Part shown: piece after piece, positions 43,638 to 52,156 of the stretch
Layout: each line of letters starts with the position of its first letter
How positions within the stretch are numbered: the stretch's first letter is position 1
Source: Dryocola sp031988645
Lineage (GTDB): Bacteria > Pseudomonadota > Gammaproteobacteria > Enterobacterales > Enterobacteriaceae
Reading direction: 5' to 3'
NCBI RefSeq assembly: GCF_051307045.1
Contig: NZ_CP150452.1
Coordinates: 1,364,001-1,428,000, forward strand
Length of the DNA: 64,000 nucleotides
Translations under genes and position numbers: made by a program
Notes under the pieces: model-generated
Told to the model about the DNA's origin: nothing
Databases searched by the model: none
What the model saw: only the letters and a program-made list of their open reading frames with translations

Positions 43638-44690
43638 TTACGGGGCAATGCCAACCGCTGCCGCCACTTTGTCGCCATTTGGCAGAGTCGCTAACGGATT
43701 GAAGCGCAGCGCTGTTTCAAGGTGATCTGGTGCCAGGTGAGCATAGCGCATAGTCATTTTTATGTCGTGATGGCCCAAGATTTTCTGGAGCGCTAGGATG
43801 TTCCCGCCGGACATCATGAAGTGTGCTGCAAACGTATGGCGCAGGACGTGGGTAAGCTGGCCGCGCGGAAGCACGATGGAGGTTTTGTCCATCACTGACA
43901 AGAACTGGAAGTAGCAATCAGTAAAGAACTTGAAGCCGTCCAGGGCAATGATTTCCTCATACAGCTCTTTGCTGATCGGAATGCTGCGGTTCTTTTTGCC
44001 TTTGGTCCTGACGAAAGTGATTCGATACTTAGTGACCTGGGAGCGAGTGAGATTCACAGCTTCGCGCCAGCGTGCTCCGGTACTCAGGCAGATTTTAACG
44101 ACCAGTGCGAGGAGGGCGCTTTGGCGTTGGCAGTCGTACAGAAGCTCTGTGATTTGTTCATGCGTCAGCCAGGCCATTTCCTTTTCGGCAATGGTGAACT
44201 TGCGCATGCTTTCCAGCGGGTTTGGTGCCGTCCATTCTCCAAGGCGGGCCAGCTCGCTAAAAACACTGCTCAGATAGCTTTGCTCCAGATTGATAGTTAC
44301 CGGGCTGGCACCTTTCTTCCACTTTTCGCTAAAGTAGATTTCACCTGTCAGGCGCTTGTCACGGTAATGTGCGAACAATTTCGAGCTGAGATCAGTAGCG
44401 AAAGGGTTTCCAAGTGCATCGACCATTAGGACCAACTTATCGTAAACATGCTCGCCAGCGGTCAGGGATTTGCCGTGTAGTTTGAACCAGAGTTCAACGA
44501 CGTCTTTCAGAGTCCGGCGATCTACCGATTCTCCCAGCCAGGGCTTAGCCTCTGTCTCATCCATCGTGTGGCGTTCAAAAGCTAATGCTTCGCCTTTGGT
44601 GGCGAACTGCTTACGCACACGGCGGCCACTGCGCCCGGCGGGATAGCACTCACATATCCATTTTCCTGTGTCGAGTTTTCGTACTGCCAT
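43638..44690 (-). CDS. int: P2-family tyrosine integrase
   Basis: A 350-residue site-specific recombinase. The catalytic residues visible are Arg207 (STGARWRE), His281 and Arg284 (HVLRHTF), His307 (LGHHDI) and nucleophile Tyr316 (MRYAHL). The N-terminal arm-binding part begins MAVRKLDTGKW and GRSGRRVRK. ATG 44690 fits the family; it lies only 6 bases beyond a terminator hairpin whose arm supplies GAGGG as the only ribosome-site candidate. The gene lies at the left end, next to attL, and reads outward. Confidence 0.93.
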   Translation of the reverse strand: MAVRKLDTGKWICECYPAGRSGRRVRKQFATKGEALAFERHTMDETEAKPWLGESVDRRTLKDVVELWFKLHGKSLTAGEHVYDKLVLMVDALGNPFATDLSSKLFAHYRDKRLTGEIYFSEKWKKGASPVTINLEQSYLSSVFSELARLGEWTAPNPLESMRKFTIAEKEMAWLTHEQITELLYDCQRQSALLALVVKICLSTGARWREAVNLTRSQVTKYRITFVRTKGKKNRSIPISKELYEEIIALDGFKFFTDCYFQFLSVMDKTSIVLPRGQLTHVLRHTFAAHFMMSGGNILALQKILGHHDIKMTMRYAHLAPDHLETALRFNPLATLPNGDKVAAAVGIAP

Positions 44691-44696
44691 AAAAAA

Positions 44697-44716
44697 AGCC
44701 CTCATGTTTGAGGGCT
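44697..44716 (-). terminator. Terminator between the cI-linked cargo gene and int
   Basis: Stem AGCCCTCA (44697-44704) / TGAGGGCT (44709-44716), loop TGTT, followed on the minus strand by seven T's that run straight into the int ATG. It should end the cI-cargo transcript and may occlude the int ribosome site in read-through RNA. Confidence 0.85.
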
Positions 44717-44782
44717 AAATTTAACTGTATGTTTGAACAGTGGTCAATGTTTGGTTTGGTGCAAATAATACATTACTTTCGG

Positions 44783-45769
44783 CTACGAGCTTGAGGATTT
44801 GTCCGGGGCTGTTTTGAGTTTTTCTTTTGCAGCTTCCCAAAGAGTCTGGATACTTGGAGGTCGCTCTGTTTGATCTGAAAACGCTGAATCCCCTGACATA
44901 TTCCAATCTTTAAACACCAATACTGCATCTTCCTTAGTGGCAGTTGAGCCATAAATTTGAAGGAAAACCTGACCAAACATAAGTGCATGCCTTCGGTCTT
45001 TTCTACGAATAGACTCATGCGTGTATTTTTTAGAATTACTCAAGCAAATATACGACAACCATGAAAGTAGTGAAATTCCGATTAGACCTCTAGTGAAGAG
45101 GTAGAACAATTCAAATCCTTTAGATGTATTAAAGTCGATTGTGATATACATGGAGGTAAATGAAAATGCAACAGCAAGCACTCCAAATATACCGCCAATA
45201 GCAGCCCAAATTTTAGACATAAATATAAAGTGGTCGTCATCCGTACTTAGATCTTTTTTGACGTTTTCCACATAACCAGGAATTTTTTGGTCAATTCGCT
45301 CTTGTTGTACGCGACTTAATAACTCGTTATTAGATGCCTCTAGTTGACTGACCTTTGTTTTAAAGATTTCTAGCTGCGAGTCTTTATCACGTATAGCTGA
45401 TTCGAAATTATTTGTTCGCGCTTCATTGATTACTAAGTTTTTTTCTGCACTATGAAGTTTTTTTCTAAGTATGTCTATTTCTTCCCTTAATATTAAATTA
45501 TCTTCCATGTTACTATTGAAATATTCTGGGCCGCTATTGTTTGACTTGAAAAAATCTGCTATCTCTTTCTTCGATTTATGCTGCGATAGATGCTTCCAAT
45601 ATAAACGGCGAAACTCATCTAGATCACCTCTCTTAAGCAATTTAAAGAGGTAATCATATTGTTCAGATGATAGTATGTCTGTTGAGTTTCTCAAAAGATT
45701 AATATAGCTATTTCTGACGAATTCATTGTCAGAACTTTTTTCGTTATTTTCTTCGTTCATATCATCCAT
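44783..45769 (-). CDS. Uncharacterised coiled-coil membrane protein (prophage cargo)
   Basis: A 328-residue product I do not recognise. Residues about 1-90 are hydrophilic, 90-160 look like a coiled coil (LREEIDILRKKLHSAEKNL, then IFKTKVSQLEASNNELL), and two hydrophobic helices follow near 188-210 and 220-245. A cytoplasmic tail of about 80 residues ends in TAPDKSSSS. The DNA is far more AT-rich than the phage core. The start has AAGGA correctly spaced and lies 9 bases after the repaired cI stop, so it is probably co-expressed with the repressor in the lysogen. A superinfection-exclusion or defence role is a guess. Confidence 0.75.
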   Translation of the reverse strand: MDDMNEENNEKSSDNEFVRNSYINLLRNSTDILSSEQYDYLFKLLKRGDLDEFRRLYWKHLSQHKSKKEIADFFKSNNSGPEYFNSNMEDNLILREEIDILRKKLHSAEKNLVINEARTNNFESAIRDKDSQLEIFKTKVSQLEASNNELLSRVQQERIDQKIPGYVENVKKDLSTDDDHFIFMSKIWAAIGGIFGVLAVAFSFTSMYITIDFNTSKGFELFYLFTRGLIGISLLSWLSYICLSNSKKYTHESIRRKDRRHALMFGQVFLQIYGSTATKEDAVLVFKDWNMSGDSAFSDQTERPPSIQTLWEAAKEKLKTAPDKSSSS

Positions 45770-45778
45770 ACAAAATCC

Positions 45779-46727
45779 TTAATCGTAATTGATGAAAACA
45801 GAATGACACTTTGCATAGATATTAAGTTCACTAAGTAGACATTCAAATGTTGAGTCTAAACCACTTACAATAACTTTTCCAATTGGTATGCGTGTGAGTT
45901 TTTTTATATGGAGTTTACCCTCAATTTCAACTAACCAATCACCGTCGGAGATCTCATCAAACCTAGTATCAGAGATATAAATTATATTATCGACTGAAAT
46001 TGCAATTGGATCTTTAATTTCTTTTACTAATAAACTATTATCGATTGCAATGTGGCCCTTCCTCCTGCAACAACCCTTTAGTTAATTTTTGCTTCTTAAT
46101 AAAAGATACTGAATTGGAAACATTAGAGAATTTAGGACCTTTTCCACTTGTTAACCAAAGTAGAGAGGCACCGGTTTCAAGGGCGCATTGAATTATCCAG
46201 TCGCTTGGAAATGTGTCTCGAAGGTACCTGTTCGCAAGCGTGCTTTTGGAAATACGCAAATGATCAGCCAAAGCTTGTCGAGTGGGGAAGCCGTATGCGT
46301 TAACTAATCTATCAATTGCGGCCTTCCCACCTTCGTTATTTTTAATTTCAATCTCAATTGGGAACTGTCGAATCGGTTGATCTAGAGTTGTATCTCCACT
46401 CTGTAAATGCTGTTGCATTAGAGGTAAAAACTCTTCATTAGGTGGCTCATTCGTTTTGGCAGCATCTTCTCCAGAGGACAACCATTCCACTGAAGCTCCG
46501 GTTTCTAAGTTACAAATGAGCACCCAATCTGCTGGGAAAGTATCGCGAGCATATCTATTAGCCATGGTGCTTTGTGATATGCCGAGATGGTTACAAAGCG
46601 CCTGACGCGATGCAAATCCATAGGCAGAAACTATACGTTCGATTACTTTCTGCCCACCTCGATTATTCAAAATTGAAGTTCTCAGGGTGTCGCTAACATG
46701 GCGAAATGTGTTTTTTTGAGTTGACAT
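45779..46727 (-). pseudogene. cI: Prophage CI repressor with duplicated HTH domain, frameshifted at 46054-46058
   Basis: Joining two frames gives 315 residues. Two copies of a 64-residue DNA-binding domain lie at about 24-87 (GGQKVIERIVSAYGF to WLSSGE) and 133-196 (GGKAAIDRLVNAYGF to WLTSGK), with 41 identical positions. After the break, HIAIDNSLLVKEIKD leads into the usual P2/186-type C-terminal domain (FDEISDGDWLVEIEGK, then KKLTRIPIGKV) and ends at 45779. The defect is one extra base in GGCCC; without it the frame reads QEEGHIAID. It should maintain lysogeny by repressing the cox/cII promoter. Confidence 0.82.
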
Positions 46728-46815
46728 AACCAAATTGCGATCCTATTCTCCGTTTTGTGAAGTTCTTGTCACGACTTAAACCGGCTCACCACAAGCCAAT
46801 AGGAGATGTTGCATC
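46728..46815. promoter_or_regulatory. Lysogeny switch region between cI and the cox-like gene
   Basis: An 88-base divergent intergenic region containing the repressor promoter (minus), the early lytic promoter (plus) and operators. A partial inverted repeat GTGA...TCAC is visible at 46757-46772. AGGAG at 46802-46806 serves the plus-strand gene. Exact operators cannot be assigned without homologues. Confidence 0.55.
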
Positions 46816-47037
46816 ATGACCCCAAACATTTCAATCACTCTGAATACGCCACACGTCACAATCGAACGTTACAGCGAGCTGACTGGACTGCCTGTAGACA
46901 CCATTAACGACATGCTTGCAGATGGTCGTTTGCCTCGCCACCGTCTGCGTAAGGACAAGAAACGCGAGAAGGTGATGATTAACATTGTCGCGCTGACTGT
47001 AGATGCGCTCTCTGATTGCAATGTCGCTATTAGTTAG
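46816..47037 (+). CDS. Cox/Apl-like phage excisionase-regulator
   Basis: A 73-residue DNA-binding protein. The stretch PHVTIERYSELTGLPVDTINDMLADGRLPRHR has the winged-helix/MerR-like excisionase pattern of phage Cox proteins. It is the first gene of the lytic transcript, divergent from cI, where P2 has cox and 186 has apl. The family represses the repressor promoter and promotes excision with Int. Confidence 0.75.
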   Translation: MTPNISITLNTPHVTIERYSELTGLPVDTINDMLADGRLPRHRLRKDKKREKVMINIVALTVDALSDCNVAIS

Positions 47038-47069
47038 TTCCATTTTGAGATGCATCGGAGCCGCTGACT

Positions 47070-47580
47070 ATGTTTGACTATCGAGTTTCCAAACATCCGC
47101 ATTTTGATGAGGCCCTGCCGGGCCTTCGCCTTACGCCATAACATGGCAAAGCTGGCGGAACGTGCAGAAATGAACGTTCAGACACTGCGCAACAAGCTGA
47201 ACCCGGAGCAGCCGCATCAGCTCACCGCGCCGGAAATCTGGCTGCTTACTGATCTCACTGAGGACTCAACTCTGGTTGATGGCTTTCTGGCACAGATTCA
47301 CTGCCTGCCGTGTGTCCCGTTGAACGAAGTGGCGAGCGAGAAGATGCCGCATTATGTGCTGAATGCTACAGCAGAGATCGGGCGTGTTGCTGCCAGCGCA
47401 GTTTCTGGTGAGCCACAAACCACCGCCAGCCGTCGGCAGGTTATCGACAGCATCAACTCTGTTACTCGTTTGATGGCGCTGACGGCTGTTTCTATGCACG
47501 CCAGGCTGCAGACAAGCCCGGCAATGGCAAGTGCGGTTGATACCGTGTCGGGCCTGGGCGCTTCATTCGGTCTGATCTGA
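47070..47580 (+). pseudogene. cII: Phage regulatory protein CII, frameshifted at 47113-47115
   Basis: Restoring the frame gives 169 residues, the length of 186 CII. It begins MFDYRVSKHPHFDEA and continues CRAFALRHNMAKLAERAEMNVQ. The body includes LTAPEIWLLTDLTEDSTLVDGFLAQIHCLPCVP and ends GLGASFGLI. One extra C in GAGGCCCTGC breaks it after 15 codons; the rest of the reading frame is intact. CII of this group is a transcription activator promoting lysogeny. Confidence 0.88.
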
Positions 47581-47587
47581 GGTGCTT

Positions 47588-47788
47588 ATGCTGATTAACG
47601 AACCGTCATTTGCTTCACTGCTTATTAAGAAAAGTCCAGGAATGCACTTCGGTCATGGCTGGATTGCGGGCAAAGATGGCAAGCGCTGGCATCCGTGTCA
47701 CTCGCAGGCTGAGCTGCTGGCTGACCTGTCAACCATCAAACAGGGGAAACCATGGCTATTGAAAGTGCTGCAACGACTCGTTCGATAA
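47588..47788 (+). CDS. fil: Phage filamentation protein Fil family
   Basis: A 66-residue protein of the P2/186 Fil family (DUF2724): SFASLLIKKSPGMHFGHGWI-GKDGKRWHPC-SQ-ELL is diagnostic. In 186 Fil inhibits host cell division. ATG 47588 is preferred to GTG 47582. Its end overlaps the next gene by 37 bases in another frame. Confidence 0.83.
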   Translation: MLINEPSFASLLIKKSPGMHFGHGWIAGKDGKRWHPCHSQAELLADLSTIKQGKPWLLKVLQRLVR

Positions 47789-48093
47789 GCCCCGGTGAGC
47801 GCTATGAAGGGTTGAACCACATAGCCGAATTAAGGGCAAAGGTATTTGGAATCAACATTGAGTCAGAGCTTGAGCGGTTTATTAACGAAATGAGCGACCC
47901 ACGGGACGCTAATAATAAGCAGAACAAGCGAGCATTAGCCGCCATATTTTTTATGGCTAATATTCCGGCAGAGCGTCACGGCGTCAAAATTAGTGAGTTG
48001 ACGACTGACGAAAAGCGGGAGCTGATAAAGGCAATGAACCATTTTCGTGCAGTGGTGAGCTTATTTCCAAAACGGCTGACCATGCCGATTTAA
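47752..48093 (+). CDS. DUF5347-type phage early protein
   Basis: A 113-residue protein matching the pattern of small proteins found after fil in P2-like prophages (SPGERYEGLNHIAELRAKVFG, then NKRALAAIFFMANIPAERH). Function is unknown; the position is where 186 carries the host-replication inhibitor dhr, but I see no evidence that it is homologous. It is translated from an ATG inside the end of fil. Confidence 0.7.
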   Translation: MAIESAATTRSISPGERYEGLNHIAELRAKVFGINIESELERFINEMSDPRDANNKQNKRALAAIFFMANIPAERHGVKISELTTDEKRELIKAMNHFRAVVSLFPKRLTMPI

Positions 48094-48158
48094 ACCAAAC
48101 CAGAAATTAATGGCGTAAACCCGCCGGGCTTCCTTTTGCCCAAATTCAGGAGAAAACA

Positions 48159-48392
48159 ATGCGAAATATTGAAACCCGAACCACGAAAACCGGACCAGAT
48201 GATGCCGGGCTTAACCTGATGTTGACCGAGGCGCGCATGGAAGAACGCCGGGGCCGTGCTGATGTATTTGCAGCTCATCTGGAAAAGCTGGCGGTGCATA
48301 TCACTCGCGGCAAACTCAACGGCACCGAAGCGGCAGAGCTGCTGCGTAACGCTGCTGAAACCATCCAGAACGAAGCGCAGGAGATCCACTGA
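48159..48392 (+). CDS. DUF2732 family phage protein
   Basis: A 77-residue protein (LNLMLTEARMEERRGRADVF, then HLEKLAVHITRGKLNGTEAAELLRN) that fits the DUF2732 family of P2-like phages. Function is unknown. It overlaps the next gene by the single A of TGATGG, so translation is probably coupled. Confidence 0.78.
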   Translation: MRNIETRTTKTGPDDAGLNLMLTEARMEERRGRADVFAAHLEKLAVHITRGKLNGTEAAELLRNAAETIQNEAQEIH

Positions 48393-48619
48393 TGGCAGAT
48401 TCAATGGACCTCGTGCAGCAGCGCGTGGAAGAAGACCTCCAGCGTCACATTCACAACGCCCGCGCCAAAGTGCCGGGCGTTGCCCGTGTTCTCTGCATTG
48501 ATTGCGATGCACCGATCCCGCCAGCTCGCCGCCGCGCTATTCCCGGCGTGCAGTGCTGCATCACCTGTCAGGAAATCGCTGAACTGAAAGGCAAGCACTA
48601 CAACGGAGGGGCGGTATGA
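48392..48619 (+). CDS. TraR/DksA-type zinc-finger protein
   Basis: A 75-residue protein with the C4 zinc finger CIDCDAPIPPARRRAIPGVQCCITCQE (pairs CxxC and CxxC about 17 residues apart). Phage TraR/DksA proteins can bind the RNA polymerase secondary channel and alter host transcription. That role here is by family only. It overlaps the following gene by four bases (ATGA). Confidence 0.88.
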   Translation: MADSMDLVQQRVEEDLQRHIHNARAKVPGVARVLCIDCDAPIPPARRRAIPGVQCCITCQEIAELKGKHYNGGAV

Positions 48620-49584
48620 ATCCTATTGATTCACGCTGTCTCTCCGCCGATACCATCAACATCATCAGTATTTCAGGTGGCAAAGATAGTCTTGCCCAGT
48701 GGCTGCGGGCTATTGAAAACGATGTTCCTCATATTTCGGTCTTTGCTGATACGGGTCATGAACACCCGCAGACGATGGACTATCTGGATTATCTGGAATC
48801 AAAACTGGGTAAAGTGACCCGCGTCAAAGCTGATTTCACGCGTCAGGTAGAAGGCAAAAGAAAGTTCATTGCGGAGAAGTGGCCCGTTTCTCTGGTCGAA
48901 GGCTGTGGAATGTCGTCCGATGAAGCCGCAGAACGTGTAAGCCGCGCACTGGAAATCCTCAAACCGACGGGCAACCCCTTTCTTGATTTGTGCATGTGGA
49001 AGGGGCGGTTTCCTTCAACGAAGGCAAGATTTTGCACGTTTGATCTGAAGCACGAACCCGTGCGCACCCAGGTTGTACTGCCTGCACTGGAGCTATACGA
49101 CGAAGTTATCAGCTGGCAGGGTGTCCGCGCCCAGGAGTCACCTGCACGCGCCTTGCTTCCAGAGTGGGAAGAAGATGCCGATAACACGCCTGGTCTGCAT
49201 GTTTACCGTCCCATCCTTAACTGGCTCCATGAAGATGTTTTCGCCATTGCGAAGCGTCACGGCATTAAGCCGAACCCACTGTATCTGCAGGGATGCAGCC
49301 GTGTCGGGTGCATGCCATGCATCCACGCCCGCAAGTCTGAACTGGCAGAAATATTTCAGCGCTGGCCTGAAGAAATCCAGCGGGTGGCTGAATGGGAGAG
49401 AATGGTGGCCGAGTGCTCCCGCCGCGGCAATTCGACGTTCTTTCCATCCACGCATGACCCGCGCCGGGCTGAAAAACGCATTGAGGTTATTACCGTTGAT
49501 GCCTATGGCATTGAGACTTACCGCGTCTGGGGCCTTAACGACTCGCGGTGGTGCGCAGTTCGATTTGCTGGCAGCAATGAATGA
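48616..49584 (+). CDS. PAPS reductase / adenine nucleotide alpha-hydrolase family protein
   Basis: A 322-residue protein with the PP-loop S20-GGKDS25 near the N-terminus (IISISGGKDSLAQWL) and FADTGHEHP following, as in phosphoadenylyl-sulfate reductases and DndC-like enzymes. The C-terminal CSRVGCMPCIHARK suggests a metal or Fe-S cysteine cluster. P2-like phages often carry such a gene beside the replication gene. A role in sulfur-based nucleotide or DNA modification is possible but unproven. Confidence 0.82.
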   Translation: MNPIDSRCLSADTINIISISGGKDSLAQWLRAIENDVPHISVFADTGHEHPQTMDYLDYLESKLGKVTRVKADFTRQVEGKRKFIAEKWPVSLVEGCGMSSDEAAERVSRALEILKPTGNPFLDLCMWKGRFPSTKARFCTFDLKHEPVRTQVVLPALELYDEVISWQGVRAQESPARALLPEWEEDADNTPGLHVYRPILNWLHEDVFAIAKRHGIKPNPLYLQGCSRVGCMPCIHARKSELAEIFQRWPEEIQRVAEWERMVAECSRRGNSTFFPSTHDPRRAEKRIEVITVDAYGIETYRVWGLNDSRWCAVRFAGSNE

Positions 49585-49623
49585 CAGCACGGTGTGCAGC
49601 AGTGTGTACGCGGGGGTTTGTGA

Positions 49624-52035
49624 GTGACTGAAAGTATTTCAGGCAGCCTCGCTGCCTTGTCTCCTGCCCAAGCCCCCGGCGGGGTAAAAAATGCTGCCGG
49701 GGTTTACGCCTGGAACTTAGCCAAAAAAGCAGTTAACCCATACCTTGACCCGGCAGAAGTAGCGCCGGGTTCAGCACTTTCAAACCTGATCACTCTGTAC
49801 GCTGCCGACAATGAGCAGGAGCAGCTGCGCCGTGAGGCGCTGAGTGATGAGGTCTGGGAGCGTTATTTCTTCAATGAGTCCCGCGATCCTGTCCAGCGTG
49901 AAATGGAGCAGGATAACCTCATCAGCCGCGCAAAAATGGCCCGTGAGCAGCAGCGCACTAATCCCGATCTGGTGATTATCGCTGATGTAAACGCTGAGCC
50001 GTCCCACATCAGCAAGCCATTGCTGGAACGCATCAAATACTTTCATGGCCTGGGCCGGGCAAAGGCTTATTCCCGTTATCTGCGTGAAACTATCAGGCCA
50101 TGCCTTGAGCGCCTGGCGCGGGTGCGTGACAGCCAGGTGTCTGCTTCCTTCCGGTTCATGGCTAGCCATGACGGTCTGGAGGGGCTGCTGGTCCTGCCTG
50201 AAATGAGTCAGGACCAAGTAAAACGCCTGTCTACGCTGGTTGCGGCACACATGAACGTGTGTCTGGATGCGGCCTGCGGTGATCTTTTTGTTACGGGCGA
50301 CGTGAAACCCGAAGAAATCCGCCAGGCGTGGGAAAGGGTGGCTGCTGAGGCAATGCGGCTGGATGTGATCCCTCCTGCGTTTGAGCAGCTGCGCCGGAAG
50401 CGTCGCCGTCGCAAGCCTGTGCCTTATGACCTCATTCCGGGATCGCTGGCGCGTATGCTCTGCGCAGATTGGTGGTATCGCAAGCTGTGGCAGATGCGCT
50501 GCGAATGGCGGGAGGAACAGCTGCGCGCCGTTTGTCTGGTCAACAAGAAAGCCTCCCCGTATGTCAGCTATGAAGCTGTGATCCATAAGCGTGAACAGCG
50601 CCGCAAGTCACTGGAGTTTTTCAAGTCGCATGAGCTGGTAAACACCGACGGCGACACGCTGGATATGGAAGACGTGGTGAATGCCAGCAACAGTAACCCG
50701 GCACACCGCCGCAACGAAATGATGGCCTGCGTCAAAGGGCTGGAGCTGATTGCTGAAATGCGCAGTGACTGCGCCGTGTTCTATACCATCACTTGCCCGT
50801 CCCGCTTCCATGCCACCCTCAACAACGGTAGGCCAAACCCGAAGTGGACCAGCGAAGCAGTCCGGCAGAGCAGTGATTATCTGGTTGAAACCTTCGCGGC
50901 ATTCCGTAAGGCCTTGCACAAAGCAGGGCTGCGCTGGTATGGCGTCAGGGTTGCAGAGCCACATCACGACGGCACCGTGCACTGGCACCTGCTGTGCTTC
51001 ATGCGTAAAAAAGACCGCCGCGCCATCACCGCGCTGCTGCGCAAATTCGCCATCCGCGAAGACCGCGCGGAGCTGGGCAAAAATACCGGGCCGCGCTTTA
51101 AATCTGAGCTGATCAACCCACGCAAAGGCACGCCGACCAGTTACATCGCCAAATACATCAGTAAGAACATTGACGGGCGTGGGCTGGCTAAAGAAGTCAG
51201 CAAGGAAACGGGCAGATCACTGCGTGACAGTGCGGAGCACGTCACCGCCTGGGCATCACTGCACCGCGTCCAGCAGTTCCGTTTTTTCGGCATTCCGGGC
51301 CGCCAGGCTTACCGTGAGCTGCGCCTACTGGCAGGCCAGGCTGGCAGATCGCAGGGCGATAAAAAAGCAGGTGCGCCGGTTCTGGAAAATGCCCGTCTGG
51401 ACGCCGTACTGGCGGCTGCGGATGCGGGGTGCTTTGCCACGTACATCATGAAGCAGGGCGGCGTGTTGGTTCCCCGTAAGCATCATCTTGTCAGGACGGC
51501 ATACGAGCTTAACGACGAGCCGAGCGCCTACGGCGATCATGGCATTCGCATTTATGGCATCTGGTCCCCGATTGTTGAGGGCCGAATTTGCACGCACGCA
51601 ATCAAGTGGAAAATGGTTCGTAAGGCCGTTGACGTTCAGGAGGCGACAGCCGACCAGGGCGCTTGCGCCCCTTGGACTCGTGGCAATAACTGTCCCCCTG
51701 TTGAAATTTTGAACCAATCAGGGGGCGAATTATCCGGCAGTGAAAGCGGCGCGCCGCTGCCGGATTTTGAAAATATGAGCAAAAAGGATCTGCGGGAACT
51801 GACAGCACGGCTGCGCCTGGTAAAACCCAGGAAGCATAAAGGCTACAAACAGGAGATAACGGACCAACAGCGGCTGCAGCTTGAAGCAGAACTGGTTAAC
51901 AGGGGCTTTGAAGGTTCAGAGAAAGAGGTCGATTTGCTTCTTCGTGGCGGCAGCATCCCATCAGGCGCGGGGATGAGGATTTTTTACCGGAACGAACGGC
52001 TCCAGGAAGATGATAAATGGCGGCAGTGGTTCTAA
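49624..52035 (+). CDS. A: Phage replication initiation endonuclease A
   Basis: An 803-residue rolling-circle initiator of the P2 gpA type. The HUH metal motif is H453-W-H455 in HHDGTVHWHLL. The two nicking tyrosines are Tyr507 and Tyr511 in SYIAKYISKN, with the same three-residue spacing as in P2 A. The first 400 residues are the family's N-terminal domain (YSRYLRETIRPCLERLARV). The start is GTG 49624, overlapping the end of a short leader frame. It nicks its own ori inside the gene. Confidence 0.92.
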   Translation: MTESISGSLAALSPAQAPGGVKNAAGVYAWNLAKKAVNPYLDPAEVAPGSALSNLITLYAADNEQEQLRREALSDEVWERYFFNESRDPVQREMEQDNLISRAKMAREQQRTNPDLVIIADVNAEPSHISKPLLERIKYFHGLGRAKAYSRYLRETIRPCLERLARVRDSQVSASFRFMASHDGLEGLLVLPEMSQDQVKRLSTLVAAHMNVCLDAACGDLFVTGDVKPEEIRQAWERVAAEAMRLDVIPPAFEQLRRKRRRRKPVPYDLIPGSLARMLCADWWYRKLWQMRCEWREEQLRAVCLVNKKASPYVSYEAVIHKREQRRKSLEFFKSHELVNTDGDTLDMEDVVNASNSNPAHRRNEMMACVKGLELIAEMRSDCAVFYTITCPSRFHATLNNGRPNPKWTSEAVRQSSDYLVETFAAFRKALHKAGLRWYGVRVAEPHHDGTVHWHLLCFMRKKDRRAITALLRKFAIREDRAELGKNTGPRFKSELINPRKGTPTSYIAKYISKNIDGRGLAKEVSKETGRSLRDSAEHVTAWASLHRVQQFRFFGIPGRQAYRELRLLAGQAGRSQGDKKAGAPVLENARLDAVLAAADAGCFATYIMKQGGVLVPRKHHLVRTAYELNDEPSAYGDHGIRIYGIWSPIVEGRICTHAIKWKMVRKAVDVQEATADQGACAPWTRGNNCPPVEILNQSGGELSGSESGAPLPDFENMSKKDLRELTARLRLVKPRKHKGYKQEITDQQRLQLEAELVNRGFEGSEKEVDLLLRGGSIPSGAGMRIFYRNERLQEDDKWRQWF

Positions 52036-52120
52036 AGCGGTAATTTTGGGTAATGAGGTTATCTATTAATCAAAGGGTTAGCTGAGTAAAAAAGTATTTC
52101 AGCTTTATTTACATATGATG

Positions 52121-52140
52121 TACTGTATATATAAACAGTA
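52121..52140. promoter_or_regulatory. LexA (SOS) box after gene A
   Basis: TACTGTATATATAAACAGTA differs from the E. coli consensus by one base and keeps CTG-N10-CAG. A -35-like TTTACA at 52108-52113 and TATAAA at 52130-52135 (16-base spacer) place it over a sigma-70 promoter. It ends 16 bases before a GTG start. Phage 186 has a LexA-controlled promoter for its antirepressor operon at the same place between A and cos. Confidence 0.88.
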
Positions 52141-52156
52141 AGATTGGGAGGGAGTT

